Under the pieces are notes generated by a model, which saw only the letters and a program-made list of their open reading frames with translations, was not told where the DNA came from and made no database searches. Shown one piece after another: positions 10,276 through 19,307 of a stretch of DNA of 64,000 nt. The stretch is taken from positions 1 to 64,000 of the forward strand of contig DAOWGM010000062.1 of NCBI GenBank assembly GCA_030637515.1. The letters are read 5' to 3'. This DNA comes from Bacteroidales bacterium. GTDB lineage: Bacteria > Bacteroidota > Bacteroidia > Bacteroidales > UBA12077. The first letter of the stretch is position 1. Each line of letters begins with the position of its first letter. The translations under genes and the position numbers were made by a program.

Positions 10276-10307
10276 TAAAATTATGAATTGTTATTCAAAT
10301 TATTCAA
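10276..10307 (-). promoter_or_regulatory. Putative promoter of arcA
   Basis: On the minus strand, TTG (complement of 10305-10307) is followed after 21 nt by TAATTTTA (complement of 10276-10283), one mismatch from TAnnTTTG. It lies 33 nt upstream of the arcA start, which suggests arcA can be transcribed separately from the exporter genes. Confidence 0.42.
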
Positions 10308-10346
10308 TAAAAGCAAGTTAATAATTACTTAAATGTTATTAAGCAG

Positions 10347-10943
10347 TTATAAAATGATAGCTATAATAAAGGGTATGAGGATAGTTAAGACGACTCCACT
10401 GAAAACTGAAATTATTGCATAGTCGGAACCAATATATTTCGTAATTATAGGTAATGTTGTGTCCATAGACGTAGCACCTCCTGATGAAATAGGAGCAAGC
10501 TTTCCGAAATATTTTGCAAAAACAGGAGTGAATAATAAGGTAATTATTTCTCGTGATATATTGGAAAGTAATGCAATTACACCAAGTGTTTCTCCAGAAA
10601 TTTCTGTAATTAAAATACTTGAAAGACTGTAGTACCCAAATCCAGATCCTATTGCAAGTGATTCTACGAGGCTCAAATTGTCTTGAATTAAAGAAAAAAC
10701 AGCTACTCCTATATAAGTTCCTGTTATTACTGAAATCGGAACAAGTATAATTTTAAGGTTAACTGATTTTATTACTTCTAATGATTTTTTGTTGCTTCCT
10801 ATACCAATTCCAACCAAAAACATAAGTATATAAAGCGCATACATACTATAATCATTATTTAGTAGCTGGTCGGGAAGGAGTTCGTACATACCAAGTAGCA
10901 AGCCTCCTGTAAAAAACGCTAATATGATTAAACTACCTTTCAT
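10347..10943 (-). CDS. LysO-type lysine exporter, C-terminal half-protein
   Basis: Integral membrane protein of 198 aa matching the C-terminal part of the LysO (DUF340, YbjE) family, which exports L-lysine and toxic analogues across the inner membrane. About six hydrophobic segments are seen, with the conserved GSGFGYYSLSSILITE and SGGATSMDTTLPII stretches; the latter keeps the acidic residue in the membrane. The start overlaps the end of the preceding gene by 11 nt, so the halves are probably translated together. In Bacteroidota LysO is known as two adjacent genes, so this is an arrangement and not a frameshift. Confidence 0.85.
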   Translation of the reverse strand: MKGSLIILAFFTGGLLLGMYELLPDQLLNNDYSMYALYILMFLVGIGIGSNKKSLEVIKSVNLKIILVPISVITGTYIGVAVFSLIQDNLSLVESLAIGSGFGYYSLSSILITEISGETLGVIALLSNISREIITLLFTPVFAKYFGKLAPISSGGATSMDTTLPIITKYIGSDYAIISVFSGVVLTILIPFIIAIIL

Positions 10944-11211
10944 CCTTTTTAAAAAATAGTATGTATGTTAACCATGAAACAAAAATGCTTCCAGCTACTG
11001 CAAAAACTGTTATTAATATTGCCAAAAATCCAATTTGATCAAAATTATTAAGAATTTTCTCATTGGTTCCAACTGACAATCCCAGCAAGAACAAAAGAAT
11101 ATAAATTGCCCAGTTTGTTAATTCTGATGATATTTTTAGAATCTTCTTTTTTTTATGAAGAAACCAGCCCATAATTATTCCGGAAGTCATAAGTATCAAT
11201 ACTGTTATCAT
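10933..11211 (-). CDS. LysO-type exporter, N-terminal half-protein
   Basis: A 92-aa membrane protein with three hydrophobic segments and the LLFLLGLSVGTNEKI stretch typical of the first LysO repeat; the second half-gene carries its counterpart LMFLVGIGIGSNKKS. The two likely form one transporter. The start codon overlaps the preceding DUF454 stop by one base (TAATG), which implies translational coupling. Confidence 0.83.
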   Translation of the reverse strand: MITVLILMTSGIIMGWFLHKKKKILKISSELTNWAIYILLFLLGLSVGTNEKILNNFDQIGFLAILITVFAVAGSIFVSWLTYILFFKKDER

Positions 11212-11609
11212 TATTCTTTATGTGATTTAAATGATAAAATATGAATAGTTACAGCAATAGCTATAGCCAAAAGTACAATTTTAATAACTGCTTTTTCAAT
11301 AATAAAAATTACAGAAGCCAAAATCGTAATCCATAATAAAGATATGGCAGATACTTTTGTTTTAGTTGATATTGTTTTATGATGGATATAATTTTGTAGA
11401 TACTTTCCTAAGTATTTATGGTTCATTAACCAATTGTATAGTCTTGTTGAACTTTTCATAAATAGAGCAGCCGATAACAATAGAAAAGGAGTCGTGGGTA
11501 ATAAAGGTAATATGATACCAAGTATCGCAAGAGCCAAAGAAATAAGCCCTAATGATGCAAGAATATATTTAACTAATATATTTGATGATTGCTTGATTTC
11601 TTTACTCAC
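11211..11609 (-). CDS. DUF454 (YbaN-like) inner-membrane protein
   Basis: A 132-aa membrane protein with the DUF454 hallmark GIILPLLPTTPFLLLSAALFMKSS followed by WLMNHKYLGKYLQNYI, and three to four hydrophobic segments. The family has no established function. The start is GTG two bases after the stop of the upstream Fe-S gene; no ATG is available before the conserved region. It sits in a tight run with the Fe-S fusion and the LysO halves, which suggests co-expression. Confidence 0.85.
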   Translation of the reverse strand: MSKEIKQSSNILVKYILASLGLISLALAILGIILPLLPTTPFLLLSAALFMKSSTRLYNWLMNHKYLGKYLQNYIHHKTISTKTKVSAISLLWITILASVIFIIEKAVIKIVLLAIAIAVTIHILSFKSHKE

Positions 11610-11611
11610 TA

Positions 11612-12079
11612 TTATCGGTTTTCTTTAAATCCTATTCGATTGTGAGTTCCATCACAAAATGGTAATGTTGAAGACTTTCCGCATCGGCAAAGTGCAATAT
11701 TATTTGCTTTTGCTAATTTTGTTCCATTAATATCTTTAATTTCAAACTCGCCGGATACTAGTGCAGGACCGTTTTCTATTATTTGAATCTTAGTTGGGGG
11801 CTCTATACTTTCTTTTTTTTCATTTATTGAGTCTGAAGGCTTTTCTTTTTCTTTCTCAGGACTATTAATTCTTGTATAAGTTAGAGCATCAGTTGGGCAT
11901 TGGTCAACAATATCAATTATCTTATCTGTTGTTCCTTTATCCATCCTAATCCAAGGACGCCTCGACGGATCAAAAACACTTCTCAATCGAGTATAACATA
12001 TTGTAGCGTGAACACATTTATCGGGGCGCCAGTGAACAGTTATATCATCATTGCTATAATCTCTATCGTTTTTATCCAT
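11612..12079 (-). CDS. Divergent 4Fe-4S mono-cluster / CDGSH iron-sulfur fusion protein
   Basis: A 155-aa soluble protein with two Fe-S modules. Residues about 13-75 form a Fer4_19-type ferredoxin (HWRPDKCVHATICYTR, then VDQCPTDALTYTR). The C-terminus is a CDGSH domain that matches C-x-C-x2-S-x3-P-x-C-D-G-T-H exactly (CRCGKSSTLPFCDGTH), which normally binds a [2Fe-2S] cluster. A charged linker of about 35 residues joins them. I chose the ATG at 12079 because it begins just before the ferredoxin module; a start at 12124 would add 15 unlike residues. The redox partner is unknown. It lies downstream of a sensor kinase and directly upstream of the DUF454 gene. Confidence 0.87.
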   Translation of the reverse strand: MDKNDRDYSNDDITVHWRPDKCVHATICYTRLRSVFDPSRRPWIRMDKGTTDKIIDIVDQCPTDALTYTRINSPEKEKEKPSDSINEKKESIEPPTKIQIIENGPALVSGEFEIKDINGTKLAKANNIALCRCGKSSTLPFCDGTHNRIGFKENR

Positions 12080-12145
12080 GGAATAATATTTTTTCGAAAA
12101 TAAATAACTATTTGTTATATACAATAAAAAGATAGGAATGTTTAG

Positions 12146-14539
12146 TTATTTAGACAGGAAATTGTCCAGTTTCCCGAGTAATAAATCCTTTTTAATAGGC
12201 TTTGCAATAAAATCCGTGCATCCAGCTTCTCTTGCATTTTGTTGGTCGGCAGGCATAGCATATGCTGTGAATGCTATTATTGGTAATTTTTTATTGAATT
12301 TTCGAATCTCGCGGGTTGCATCCAAACCATTCAATTTTGGCATTTTTATATCTAATAAAACGAGGTCAATTTCTTTAAGTTCTGTGCATTTGCGTAAAGC
12401 ACTTTCTCCATTTTGTACGTGAATGATATTTACATTTGTTTTTTGCAAAACAAGCTTAAGCATCTTAATGTTATTTTCTTCATCTTCAGCTATTAGAATG
12501 GTCTTGTTATGCCAATCATAATCTTTATTAACAGGTTCAGTAGATATGTATTTTTTATCTGTTTTTTCGTAAGGAAGAGTAAAATAAAAAGTTGAACCTG
12601 ACCCTATTTCGGATTCAGTCCATATTTCGCCTCCCAGTTCATTAATAAGATTTTTAGATATTGCCAAACCTAAGCCAGCTCCTCTATATAACTTATTATT
12701 TGCTTCTGAATCAATTTTTCTGAATTGTTCGAAGATTTCTTTTTGTTCCTTTTTACTTAAACCAATACCAGTATCTTGAACAGAGAACCGAATAAAATTT
12801 TCATAACCTTTAGGAGAAATCTGATACCCAAATTTTATAAATCCCTGATCGGTAAATTTTATTGCATTACCAATTAAATTATTCATAACCTGTTTGAATC
12901 GATAAGGATCAGTTAAAATGGATAAATTTTCATCGGTATTTTCAATTTCTGCAATTAGCTCTACATTTTTATTCTCTTTTAATTGTGTTTCGCTAAAAGC
13001 TTCGTATAGCTCAATAAAAGTCTGATTAATAAAACAATCTTGTTTAAAAATTCTTAATTGACCAGCTTCAATTCTGGCAATATCGATAATATCATCAATT
13101 AAATGAAGCAACGAATTACAATTGCTATTTAAATGAGTAACTAATTCTTTTCTTTGATCCGGATTTATATCGGTTTCAGAAATTAGCTCAGAAAAACCAA
13201 TGATTGCATTCATTGGAGTTCTGATTTCATGCGACATATTTGCAAGAAATGAAGATTTCAGCCTGTCAGATTCTTCAGCTCTTTCTTTAGCAAACTTAAG
13301 CTGAGCTGTTCTTTTTTCAACAATTTCTTCTAATTCAGTCTTATGCTCTTCAAGAGCTTTGTTTTGTTCTTGTATTTGCCTTTTTTGCTCGTTTGCCAAA
13401 TCACGCTGAGCCTCTATTTCTTCTTTTTGAATTAGAATTTCTTCTTCAGCTTCTTTTAATTTGGTAATATCAGAATCGACAGTTACAAGTTTATATATTT
13501 CTCCATGTTCATCAATAATTGGTGTTATTGTGGTACGCATCCAAATAACATTGTTTGATTTGTCGTTGCCGCGAGTATTATAACTTATTGATTTTTTGGT
13601 TTTTATAATCTTTTCTATCGTTTCTTCTATTAAAGGATAGGTACTTGCTGATACTAATGTTAGTCCTTTTAGTTCAATAAATTCCGGTAAGGAATATCCA
13701 TACATTCTTGTAAATCCATCGTTCACCCATTCTATTTCTCCACTTACATCAGCAATTACAATGGAATTGTCTGTTTTTTGAGCAGTAATATAAAGTTTTT
13801 CTAAGTCTTTGTTTTTATTCTCAAGTTGTCTCGCTTGTTCCTGAATTTCTTTTTTCTGTATGTTAATTTTAGCATTTTTTTCTTCCAAATCTCTGTTAAT
13901 CAGTTTCAGATGCTCTGTTTGTACTGTATTTTCTTCAATTTGTTGCTCATGCTCATAGATTTTCTGCGAAAGTTTATGATCTAATTCAGAAAAGACAGCA
14001 GATTTTTTTATAGAAATTGAAATTTGTGGAGAAAGGAGATTAATGATTTCAAGTTTTTCAGATGAAAAGGCGTTAGTGCTTTTTGAATCCTCAAAATACA
14101 GAAATCCTAATAATTTATTATGATATAATATAGGATAACATAACAAAGATTTTATTTGTAATTCGCCTGGATTGGTTGAGATATTGTATTTATTATTTTC
14201 CTGTATATTATTTAAGACAATCAGTTTTCCAGATTTCTCAACATCTTTTATTAGTTTGTGAGGTAGATCTTTAGAATTCTCAATCAACATGGAATCAACA
14301 ATAATTGCTTCCTGAAGAACTTCATTTTTGATTGCCTTGATGTATAATGAATTTTGCTCGTAAAGTAATAAGATTCCTTTTGATACTTCAAGAAAGTATA
14401 GAGTAGTGTTTAAGATCTTCTTATAAAGATTCTCATTAAAAACTTCATCAGTTATTTCTGTTAAAGCATTAAATACTGAATTTAGGCTTGTTTCTTTAGT
14501 TCTAAGTTCAGTAAATGAATCGTTTGTACTGTTTTCCAT
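12146..14539 (-). CDS. Hybrid sensor histidine kinase (GAF-PAS-HisKA-HATPase-REC)
   Basis: A 797-aa soluble hybrid two-component kinase with no membrane segment. Order: GAF-like domain (about residues 25-180), coiled coil (185-250), PAS (about 253-365), second coiled coil, HisKA with phospho-acceptor His 437 (NMSHEIRTPMNAIIGF), HATPase_c (GNAIKFTDQG, DTGIGLS, GAGLGLAISKNL), and a C-terminal receiver with acidic pocket EDEENN and phospho-acceptor Asp 730 (LLDIKMPKLNG). No DNA-binding output domain is present, so the signal probably passes on through phosphotransfer. The ATG at 14539 is preferred over a TTG at 14554. The Fe-S gene follows 66 nt downstream on the same strand, so a redox or cytosolic input is plausible but unproven. 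Confidence 0.92.
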   Translation of the reverse strand: MENSTNDSFTELRTKETSLNSVFNALTEITDEVFNENLYKKILNTTLYFLEVSKGILLLYEQNSLYIKAIKNEVLQEAIIVDSMLIENSKDLPHKLIKDVEKSGKLIVLNNIQENNKYNISTNPGELQIKSLLCYPILYHNKLLGFLYFEDSKSTNAFSSEKLEIINLLSPQISISIKKSAVFSELDHKLSQKIYEHEQQIEENTVQTEHLKLINRDLEEKNAKINIQKKEIQEQARQLENKNKDLEKLYITAQKTDNSIVIADVSGEIEWVNDGFTRMYGYSLPEFIELKGLTLVSASTYPLIEETIEKIIKTKKSISYNTRGNDKSNNVIWMRTTITPIIDEHGEIYKLVTVDSDITKLKEAEEEILIQKEEIEAQRDLANEQKRQIQEQNKALEEHKTELEEIVEKRTAQLKFAKERAEESDRLKSSFLANMSHEIRTPMNAIIGFSELISETDINPDQRKELVTHLNSNCNSLLHLIDDIIDIARIEAGQLRIFKQDCFINQTFIELYEAFSETQLKENKNVELIAEIENTDENLSILTDPYRFKQVMNNLIGNAIKFTDQGFIKFGYQISPKGYENFIRFSVQDTGIGLSKKEQKEIFEQFRKIDSEANNKLYRGAGLGLAISKNLINELGGEIWTESEIGSGSTFYFTLPYEKTDKKYISTEPVNKDYDWHNKTILIAEDEENNIKMLKLVLQKTNVNIIHVQNGESALRKCTELKEIDLVLLDIKMPKLNGLDATREIRKFNKKLPIIAFTAYAMPADQQNAREAGCTDFIAKPIKKDLLLGKLDNFLSK

Positions 14540-14715
14540 TAGGTTAATAAACAAAAATCTTAAAAACTTTACAATGTATAAATGCTAAATGAACATTGCT
14601 AAAAATAGGTTGATAACTTATTAACAATTGTTTAACAATATATAGGTCGAGTTTTATTAAAATTGATGACAACAAATTAAGTTTTCGTTCGTATTATTGT
14701 TGAAAATTTACTTGA

Positions 14716-15357
14716 ATGAAATTATCTGGAGTATATATTGTATTAATTCTTATTCTTTTTGCGAGAGTAAATTTTGCTCAGGAAAAAGAGAAAAAAGATA
14801 CTCTGATAGTTACCAGAACGGTAATTGTCGATGGTGATACAATTCCTAATGTTAGTATAGAAGAGGTAATTATTTTTCCGAGATTGGTTTTTAAAAATCG
14901 ATATCGTGAACGAAAATACAGAAAACTGGTTCGCGATGTTAAAAGAGCGTACCCATATGCTAAACTTGCAAAGGATAAACTTGCAGCTATGGAAAGCGAG
15001 TTTGTTAAGCTTGAAACTGAAAAGGAAAAGAATAAGTATATTAAAACTGTTGAAAAGCAATTAATGAATGAGTTTGGCACTGAATTAAAAAAACTTACTG
15101 TTACTCAAGGTCGTATTCTTTTAAAATTGATTGACAGAGAAACAGGAAATACTTCATATGAGTTAGTAAAAGAACTTCGAGGAACAATATCTGCAGTTTT
15201 CTGGCAAACTATTGCACGTTTATTTGGTTCAGACTTAAAAGCACAATATGATCCCAAAGGAGATGATCGATTAATTGAAAGAATAGTAAAGATGATTGAA
15301 TATGGGCAAATAAAAGTTGAAGACAGAAGTAAAATAGAACAAAGAATGTCACACTGA
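14716..15357 (+). CDS. DUF4294 family exported protein
   Basis: A 213-aa protein with a signal peptide (cleavage likely after NFA, before QEKE). The body matches the Bacteroidota-specific DUF4294 family: DTIPNVSIEEVIIFP, the basic RYRERKYRKLVRDVKRAYPYAKLA, and GRILLKLIDRETG. The function of the family is not known. The long basic and coiled-coil centre suggests a periplasmic structural or binding role. Monocistronic. Confidence 0.8.
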   Translation: MKLSGVYIVLILILFARVNFAQEKEKKDTLIVTRTVIVDGDTIPNVSIEEVIIFPRLVFKNRYRERKYRKLVRDVKRAYPYAKLAKDKLAAMESEFVKLETEKEKNKYIKTVEKQLMNEFGTELKKLTVTQGRILLKLIDRETGNTSYELVKELRGTISAVFWQTIARLFGSDLKAQYDPKGDDRLIERIVKMIEYGQIKVEDRSKIEQRMSH

Positions 15358-15391
15358 TTATATCAATATGACATTCTTAAGTTTTTATTGA

Positions 15392-16039
15392 TTAAATTAA
15401 TTTCAGAATAGCTTTAACAATATTAAAAGCACCTTCACCAATCTGATTTATATTAGCATCCAGCATATAGCATGGAGTTGTAACAATTTTATACTTTTTG
15501 TCAACAACAACCTCACCATGAGTAGTTTCAATATGACGAGACCCCATTTTTTTAATTGTTTCTACTGTTCCTTTGTCTTGCCCTATTGTTAGTTCAACAT
15601 CACCAAGGATTTTTGATAAAAGAACAGGAGCAATACATAATGCACCAATAGGTTTTTCTTGTTCAATCATGCTTCTAATGGCTTTTTCAACATCGTGGTT
15701 AATATGGCATTCATCACCATCAAAAGCAAAAGAACAAAGGTTTTTCGCAACACCAAATCCTCCCGGGAAAATAAGAGCATCAAAATTAGCTGCTTTAAAT
15801 TCTGCGAGGTTTTTTATTTTGCCACGTGCAATTCTTGAAGCTTCTACCAAAACATTTCTTGTCTCGGGCATTTCTTCACCTGTAATGTGGTTAATAACAT
15901 GGTGTTGTTTGATGTTGGGAGCAAAAATTTCGTAGGTAGCATTATTTTTAGATATTGCATAAAGAGTTAATGTGGCTTCATGAATTTCAGCTCCGTCGAA
16001 TACTCCATTTCCTGCTAAAACAACTGCTATTTTTTTCAT
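15392..16039 (-). CDS. elbB: Isoprenoid biosynthesis glyoxalase ElbB (DJ-1/PfpI superfamily)
   Basis: A 215-aa cytoplasmic protein of the ElbB group. The start KKIAVVLAGNGVFDGAEIHE, the FPGGFGVAKNLCSFA segment and GALCIAPVLLSKIL (Cys at the nucleophile elbow) are diagnostic. E. coli ElbB has weak glyoxalase activity; its link to isoprenoid synthesis is historical. Divergent from thpR across an 80-bp gap. Confidence 0.9.
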   Translation of the reverse strand: MKKIAVVLAGNGVFDGAEIHEATLTLYAISKNNATYEIFAPNIKQHHVINHITGEEMPETRNVLVEASRIARGKIKNLAEFKAANFDALIFPGGFGVAKNLCSFAFDGDECHINHDVEKAIRSMIEQEKPIGALCIAPVLLSKILGDVELTIGQDKGTVETIKKMGSRHIETTHGEVVVDKKYKIVTTPCYMLDANINQIGEGAFNIVKAILKLI

Positions 16040-16119
16040 AATAATATATTTTAGAAGTGTAAGCTATGATTAATTGTAAATATAATTTTAATTTGGCATG
16101 AATTCAAGACCTAATTCTT

Positions 16120-16677
16120 ATGAAAAGAACCTTTTTTGCAATAAAAATTCCATTAACTAAGAATATTTCTGAAATATATCAGCGTTTAAAAGTTGAATTA
16201 AAAGATGAAAAAGTGAAATGGGTTGAGGAATGGAATCTTCATATTACAATTTTATTCTTGGGAGATACAGACGAAAATGATATTGGAAAAATTTGTGATG
16301 AATTTTTATTAAGCCTTAAAGAATTTAATTCATTCTTATTGACGGTTGCTGGGATAGGTGTTTTTAAAAGTGTTTATAATCCTAAAGCAATATGGTTGGG
16401 AGTTAAAAAATCAAAGGATCTCAATGAACTATATGAGCTTATCAGTGACATGTTTATTTCAAGAAGTTCTGAGGTTCAAAAGAAGATTTTTAAGCCTCAT
16501 ATTACTATTGGAAGAACAAAGCTTATTAAAAATAAAAATAATTTAAAAAAGCTGATAGAGGATTTTAATGAAAAAGAAATAGATCAGATAAAAATTAATG
16601 AGATTTATTATTATGAAAGCATTTTGACTTCAAAAGGTCCGGTGTATAATGTAATTCGAAAATTTAATCTGGTTTAA
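16120..16677 (+). CDS. thpR: RNA 2',3'-cyclic phosphodiesterase (2H phosphoesterase)
   Basis: A 185-aa cytoplasmic enzyme of the 2H (LigT-like) family that opens 2',3'-cyclic phosphates on RNA ends. Both H-x-T-x motifs are present and spaced as in the family: LHITILFLG in the first half and KPHITIGRTK in the second. The N-terminus KRTFFAIKIP is typical. The stop overlaps the stop region of the convergent sugar transferase gene by 4 nt, so there is no terminator between them. Confidence 0.9.
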   Translation: MKRTFFAIKIPLTKNISEIYQRLKVELKDEKVKWVEEWNLHITILFLGDTDENDIGKICDEFLLSLKEFNSFLLTVAGIGVFKSVYNPKAIWLGVKKSKDLNELYELISDMFISRSSEVQKKIFKPHITIGRTKLIKNKNNLKKLIEDFNEKEIDQIKINEIYYYESILTSKGPVYNVIRKFNLV

Positions 16678-18089
16678 ATATGCCTTCCTTTAAGAATAAT
16701 CAAAACGGTGTAGATCATAATTTTGAAATCAACATAAACCGACATGTTTTCAATGTAAAGGATATCATATTTTAACCGATCAATCATTTGATCAACATTC
16801 TCAGCATATCCGTATTTTACCTGACCCCATGAAGTAATTCCTGGCTTTACTTTTTGTAAATGCAGGTAATGTGGAGCTTTTTCTACAATCTGATCTATAA
16901 AATGCTTTCTTTCGGGTCTCGGTCCAACAAGCGACATATCTCCTTTAAGAACATTGTAAAAGTTGGGCAGCTCATCAAGTTTTGCTTTTCGCATAAATTT
17001 GCCGAAAGGAGTTATTCTACTATCATTTTTTGATGATAAGGCTGGTCCGTTTCTTTCTGCATCAACATACATTGACCTGAACTTATATAAAGTAAATGGT
17101 TTGCCAAATTGTCCAATTCTTTCATGGCTATATAGGACAGGTCCTTTTGATGTTAATTTTATACCAATAGTAAGAAATAATATTACTGGCGAGAAAATAA
17201 TTAGCGCCACCAGCGAAATGCCAAAATCAATTAATTGCTTTGTTTGTTCTTGCCAGATGGGCATCAAACTGTGAGATATTTGAATTAAAGGAGTACTATA
17301 AATGTGTGCCATTTTTACTTTGCCTATTAAAATGTCATACATGCTGGCTATAACCTTTATAACTATATTTTTATCATCAAGATAATTAATGATTTTTTCA
17401 ATTTCTTTGTTCTCCGTTGATTCCAGGGCAATGATAACTTCTTCAATTTTATATTCTTCGATTACTTCCCTAACATTATCTAAACCACCAAGATTTTCTA
17501 AATTCTTTTCAAGTAAATATTTATCCTTTTTTAGTATGCTAATAAATCCTATAAACTTATTTCCAACAGATTTTTGCTGATTTTCAATTTTTTGGTAAAT
17601 ATCCATAGCTTTTCTGTCTCCACCAATTATAATAGTATTGAAGCCAATTTTCCTTCTATGAATTTTATTATTCGTAACAGATGTAATAAATACTCTTGGA
17701 ATATATGTTAACGTAAATTGAATTATTACTAGCGAAAGAAAAAGGTTGTAATAATGGGTGTAGATAAGAACCTGATCATCGAGTAAAGATGTAAAAAAGA
17801 TAATTGTTGAGCCTATAAGTATTGTAAAAAAAGTTTGCGCAAGTTCCTTTAAACGTGATTTTCGATAAATGTCTTTGTAATATCCGCTCAGATAATAAAG
17901 GAGAATCCAGAAAAGAGGAATAAATATAATACCGTAGTAATATTTTTCAGCTAATTCTAATGGAACTTTATAACCAAATTTTAAAGGTTCTATATAAGTT
18001 TTCCTGTAAATGTAAAAAATGCTCCATCCTAACACAGCTGTGAAGTAATCGAAAAAGAGATATTTTAAAGTATGTAATTTTTTATTCAT
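16674..18089 (-). CDS. Polyprenyl-phosphate hexose-1-phosphate transferase (WcaJ/PglC-type)
   Basis: Initiating phosphoglycosyl transferase that places a sugar phosphate on undecaprenyl phosphate to begin a surface polysaccharide. There are four to five N-terminal membrane segments, then a Rossmann-like CoA-binding-type domain (IIIGGDRKAMDI), a re-entrant membrane helix (FSPVILFLTIGIKLTSKGPVLYSHERIG), and the bacterial sugar transferase core (FRSMYVDAERNG, KLDELPNFYNVLKGDMSLVGPRPE). At 471 aa it is the full WcaJ layout. No polysaccharide gene cluster surrounds it, so it is an orphan initiator. The sugar is unknown. Confidence 0.92.
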   Translation of the reverse strand: MNKKLHTLKYLFFDYFTAVLGWSIFYIYRKTYIEPLKFGYKVPLELAEKYYYGIIFIPLFWILLYYLSGYYKDIYRKSRLKELAQTFFTILIGSTIIFFTSLLDDQVLIYTHYYNLFLSLVIIQFTLTYIPRVFITSVTNNKIHRRKIGFNTIIIGGDRKAMDIYQKIENQQKSVGNKFIGFISILKKDKYLLEKNLENLGGLDNVREVIEEYKIEEVIIALESTENKEIEKIINYLDDKNIVIKVIASMYDILIGKVKMAHIYSTPLIQISHSLMPIWQEQTKQLIDFGISLVALIIFSPVILFLTIGIKLTSKGPVLYSHERIGQFGKPFTLYKFRSMYVDAERNGPALSSKNDSRITPFGKFMRKAKLDELPNFYNVLKGDMSLVGPRPERKHFIDQIVEKAPHYLHLQKVKPGITSWGQVKYGYAENVDQMIDRLKYDILYIENMSVYVDFKIMIYTVLIILKGRHI

Positions 18090-18199
18090 CAGGAATTTTA
18101 ATTCGAAACCCAGATTAAATTATTCTTAAATATAAAAGAAATTAAATTGTTACGAAAATAAAGTATTTATGTGCAAATATTACAAAACAAGGTTCATTA

Positions 18200-19114
18200 C
18201 TATTGATTATTTATTTTAAACAGATTATCTATAATCTCCTGAGATGTTTGAATGACCTTTAAAATAGGTGGGTTTTCTGATATGTTTTGTAAATTAATAT
18301 TTTTACATGAATTAATAAATTCTGTTAATTCAGTTTTTAGCGGATTCTCATTTTTTTTGCTAAATTCTTGTCTTGTTATTTGACCTTTGATGAATTGTTG
18401 CATTATCGCAAAATTCTTTATGAAATCAATATCAAATGTGCGCTCAGCTTCATAAAATAGAGCATTATTTGATTCTTGTGTAGAAATATTATTAAATTTC
18501 ATATTAAGTATTGCGCCGTTGTCATAATCAACTCTAATCTGTACCAAACTAAAATGAATAATTTCAACAGGAACAGAAAGAACAGATACTTTTTTTATTC
18601 CTGAATGAAAATGATGATTTGCAATATTTAGATTGTTCAAGATTTCTACAAAATAATCTGAGCTCCTAATAAGCGATTTATAACACTTGCTTATTTCAAT
18701 TAGTTTTGGGTTAATAATAAGATCTTTTACATTAAAAAATATGGAAGAAAAATATTTTGATAATTTTAACTGAACGAATGTTCTTGCCTCAAGTGCAACC
18801 TTAAAAAGATGTTTTATTTCTTCTGTTGAAAGATTAGAAGTATCTTCAATAAATAAATTACAGGATTTCTTTATTGCGTTTAATGCAAAATCAAAGTTTG
18901 GTTTTAAATTGCCTGCAAAATATACAGCATCAACTTTATCAAATAGCTCATTTGTAGAAGAATAATACTTTATTTTATAATTTCTGCAAATTGGCATAAT
19001 CTCTTCCGAATGTGGTGAAAATAATCCATGCAGATCTTTTTTTAAAGCATCGTTTATTAAAGTAAAACAATCATTATCTTTAACTGAGTTGATACCAATA
19101 ATTCCTATCTTCAT
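18200..19114 (-). CDS. Gfo/Idh/MocA-like oxidoreductase-fold protein
   Basis: A 304-aa protein with the start of an NAD(P)-binding Rossmann fold (KIGIIGINSVKD) and a middle part arranged like Gfo/Idh/MocA enzymes (VDAVYFAGNLKPNFDFALNAI, then LFIEDTSNLSTEEIKHL). The usual EKP motif that positions the catalytic lysine is replaced by IED, so dehydrogenase activity is doubtful. It may be a binding or regulatory relative. It lies upstream of the sugar transferase on the same strand (110-bp gap), so a role in surface-sugar metabolism is possible but not shown. Confidence 0.6.
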   Translation of the reverse strand: MKIGIIGINSVKDNDCFTLINDALKKDLHGLFSPHSEEIMPICRNYKIKYYSSTNELFDKVDAVYFAGNLKPNFDFALNAIKKSCNLFIEDTSNLSTEEIKHLFKVALEARTFVQLKLSKYFSSIFFNVKDLIINPKLIEISKCYKSLIRSSDYFVEILNNLNIANHHFHSGIKKVSVLSVPVEIIHFSLVQIRVDYDNGAILNMKFNNISTQESNNALFYEAERTFDIDFIKNFAIMQQFIKGQITRQEFSKKNENPLKTELTEFINSCKNINLQNISENPPILKVIQTSQEIIDNLFKINNQ

Positions 19115-19135
19115 AATTGTAATTTAATGGTTATA

Positions 19136-19143
19136 CAAACTTA
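19136..19143 (-). promoter_or_regulatory. -7 element of the MocA-like gene
   Basis: TAAGTTTG on the minus strand is a strict TAnnTTTG match 21 nt upstream of the ATG. No clear -33 TTG is seen at 18-21 nt. Confidence 0.4.
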
Positions 19144-19242
19144 ATTTATTTAAGAATGTAGATTAATCTTATAAGTGCTTATTTATTAACTAATTTTTGT
19201 TGATAACAAGGTAAAAAAGGTTTTGTAATTAAAGTATCTTCT

Positions 19243-19274
19243 TTTGATTATTGAGATTTGTTCTGTTATATTTG
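19243..19274 (+). promoter_or_regulatory. Promoter of pcm
   Basis: TTTG (19243-19246), a 20-nt spacer, then TATATTTG (19267-19274): both boxes match the Bacteroidota sigma consensus exactly. It lies 33 nt before the pcm ATG. Confidence 0.7.
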
Positions 19275-19307
19275 CGATTAACATTTTGATAAATAGAGTT
19301 TTTGTAA

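Noticed and set aside
10347-11211. LysO gene split by a frameshift.
   Set aside because: Both halves have plausible starts and clean ends with an 11-nt overlap, and a two-gene LysO is a known arrangement in Bacteroidota.
14743-15080. Long open frames antisense to the DUF4294 gene, and many similar antisense frames elsewhere.
   Set aside because: They are low-complexity (F, I, N, S rich) shadows of AT-rich coding sequence and match no family.
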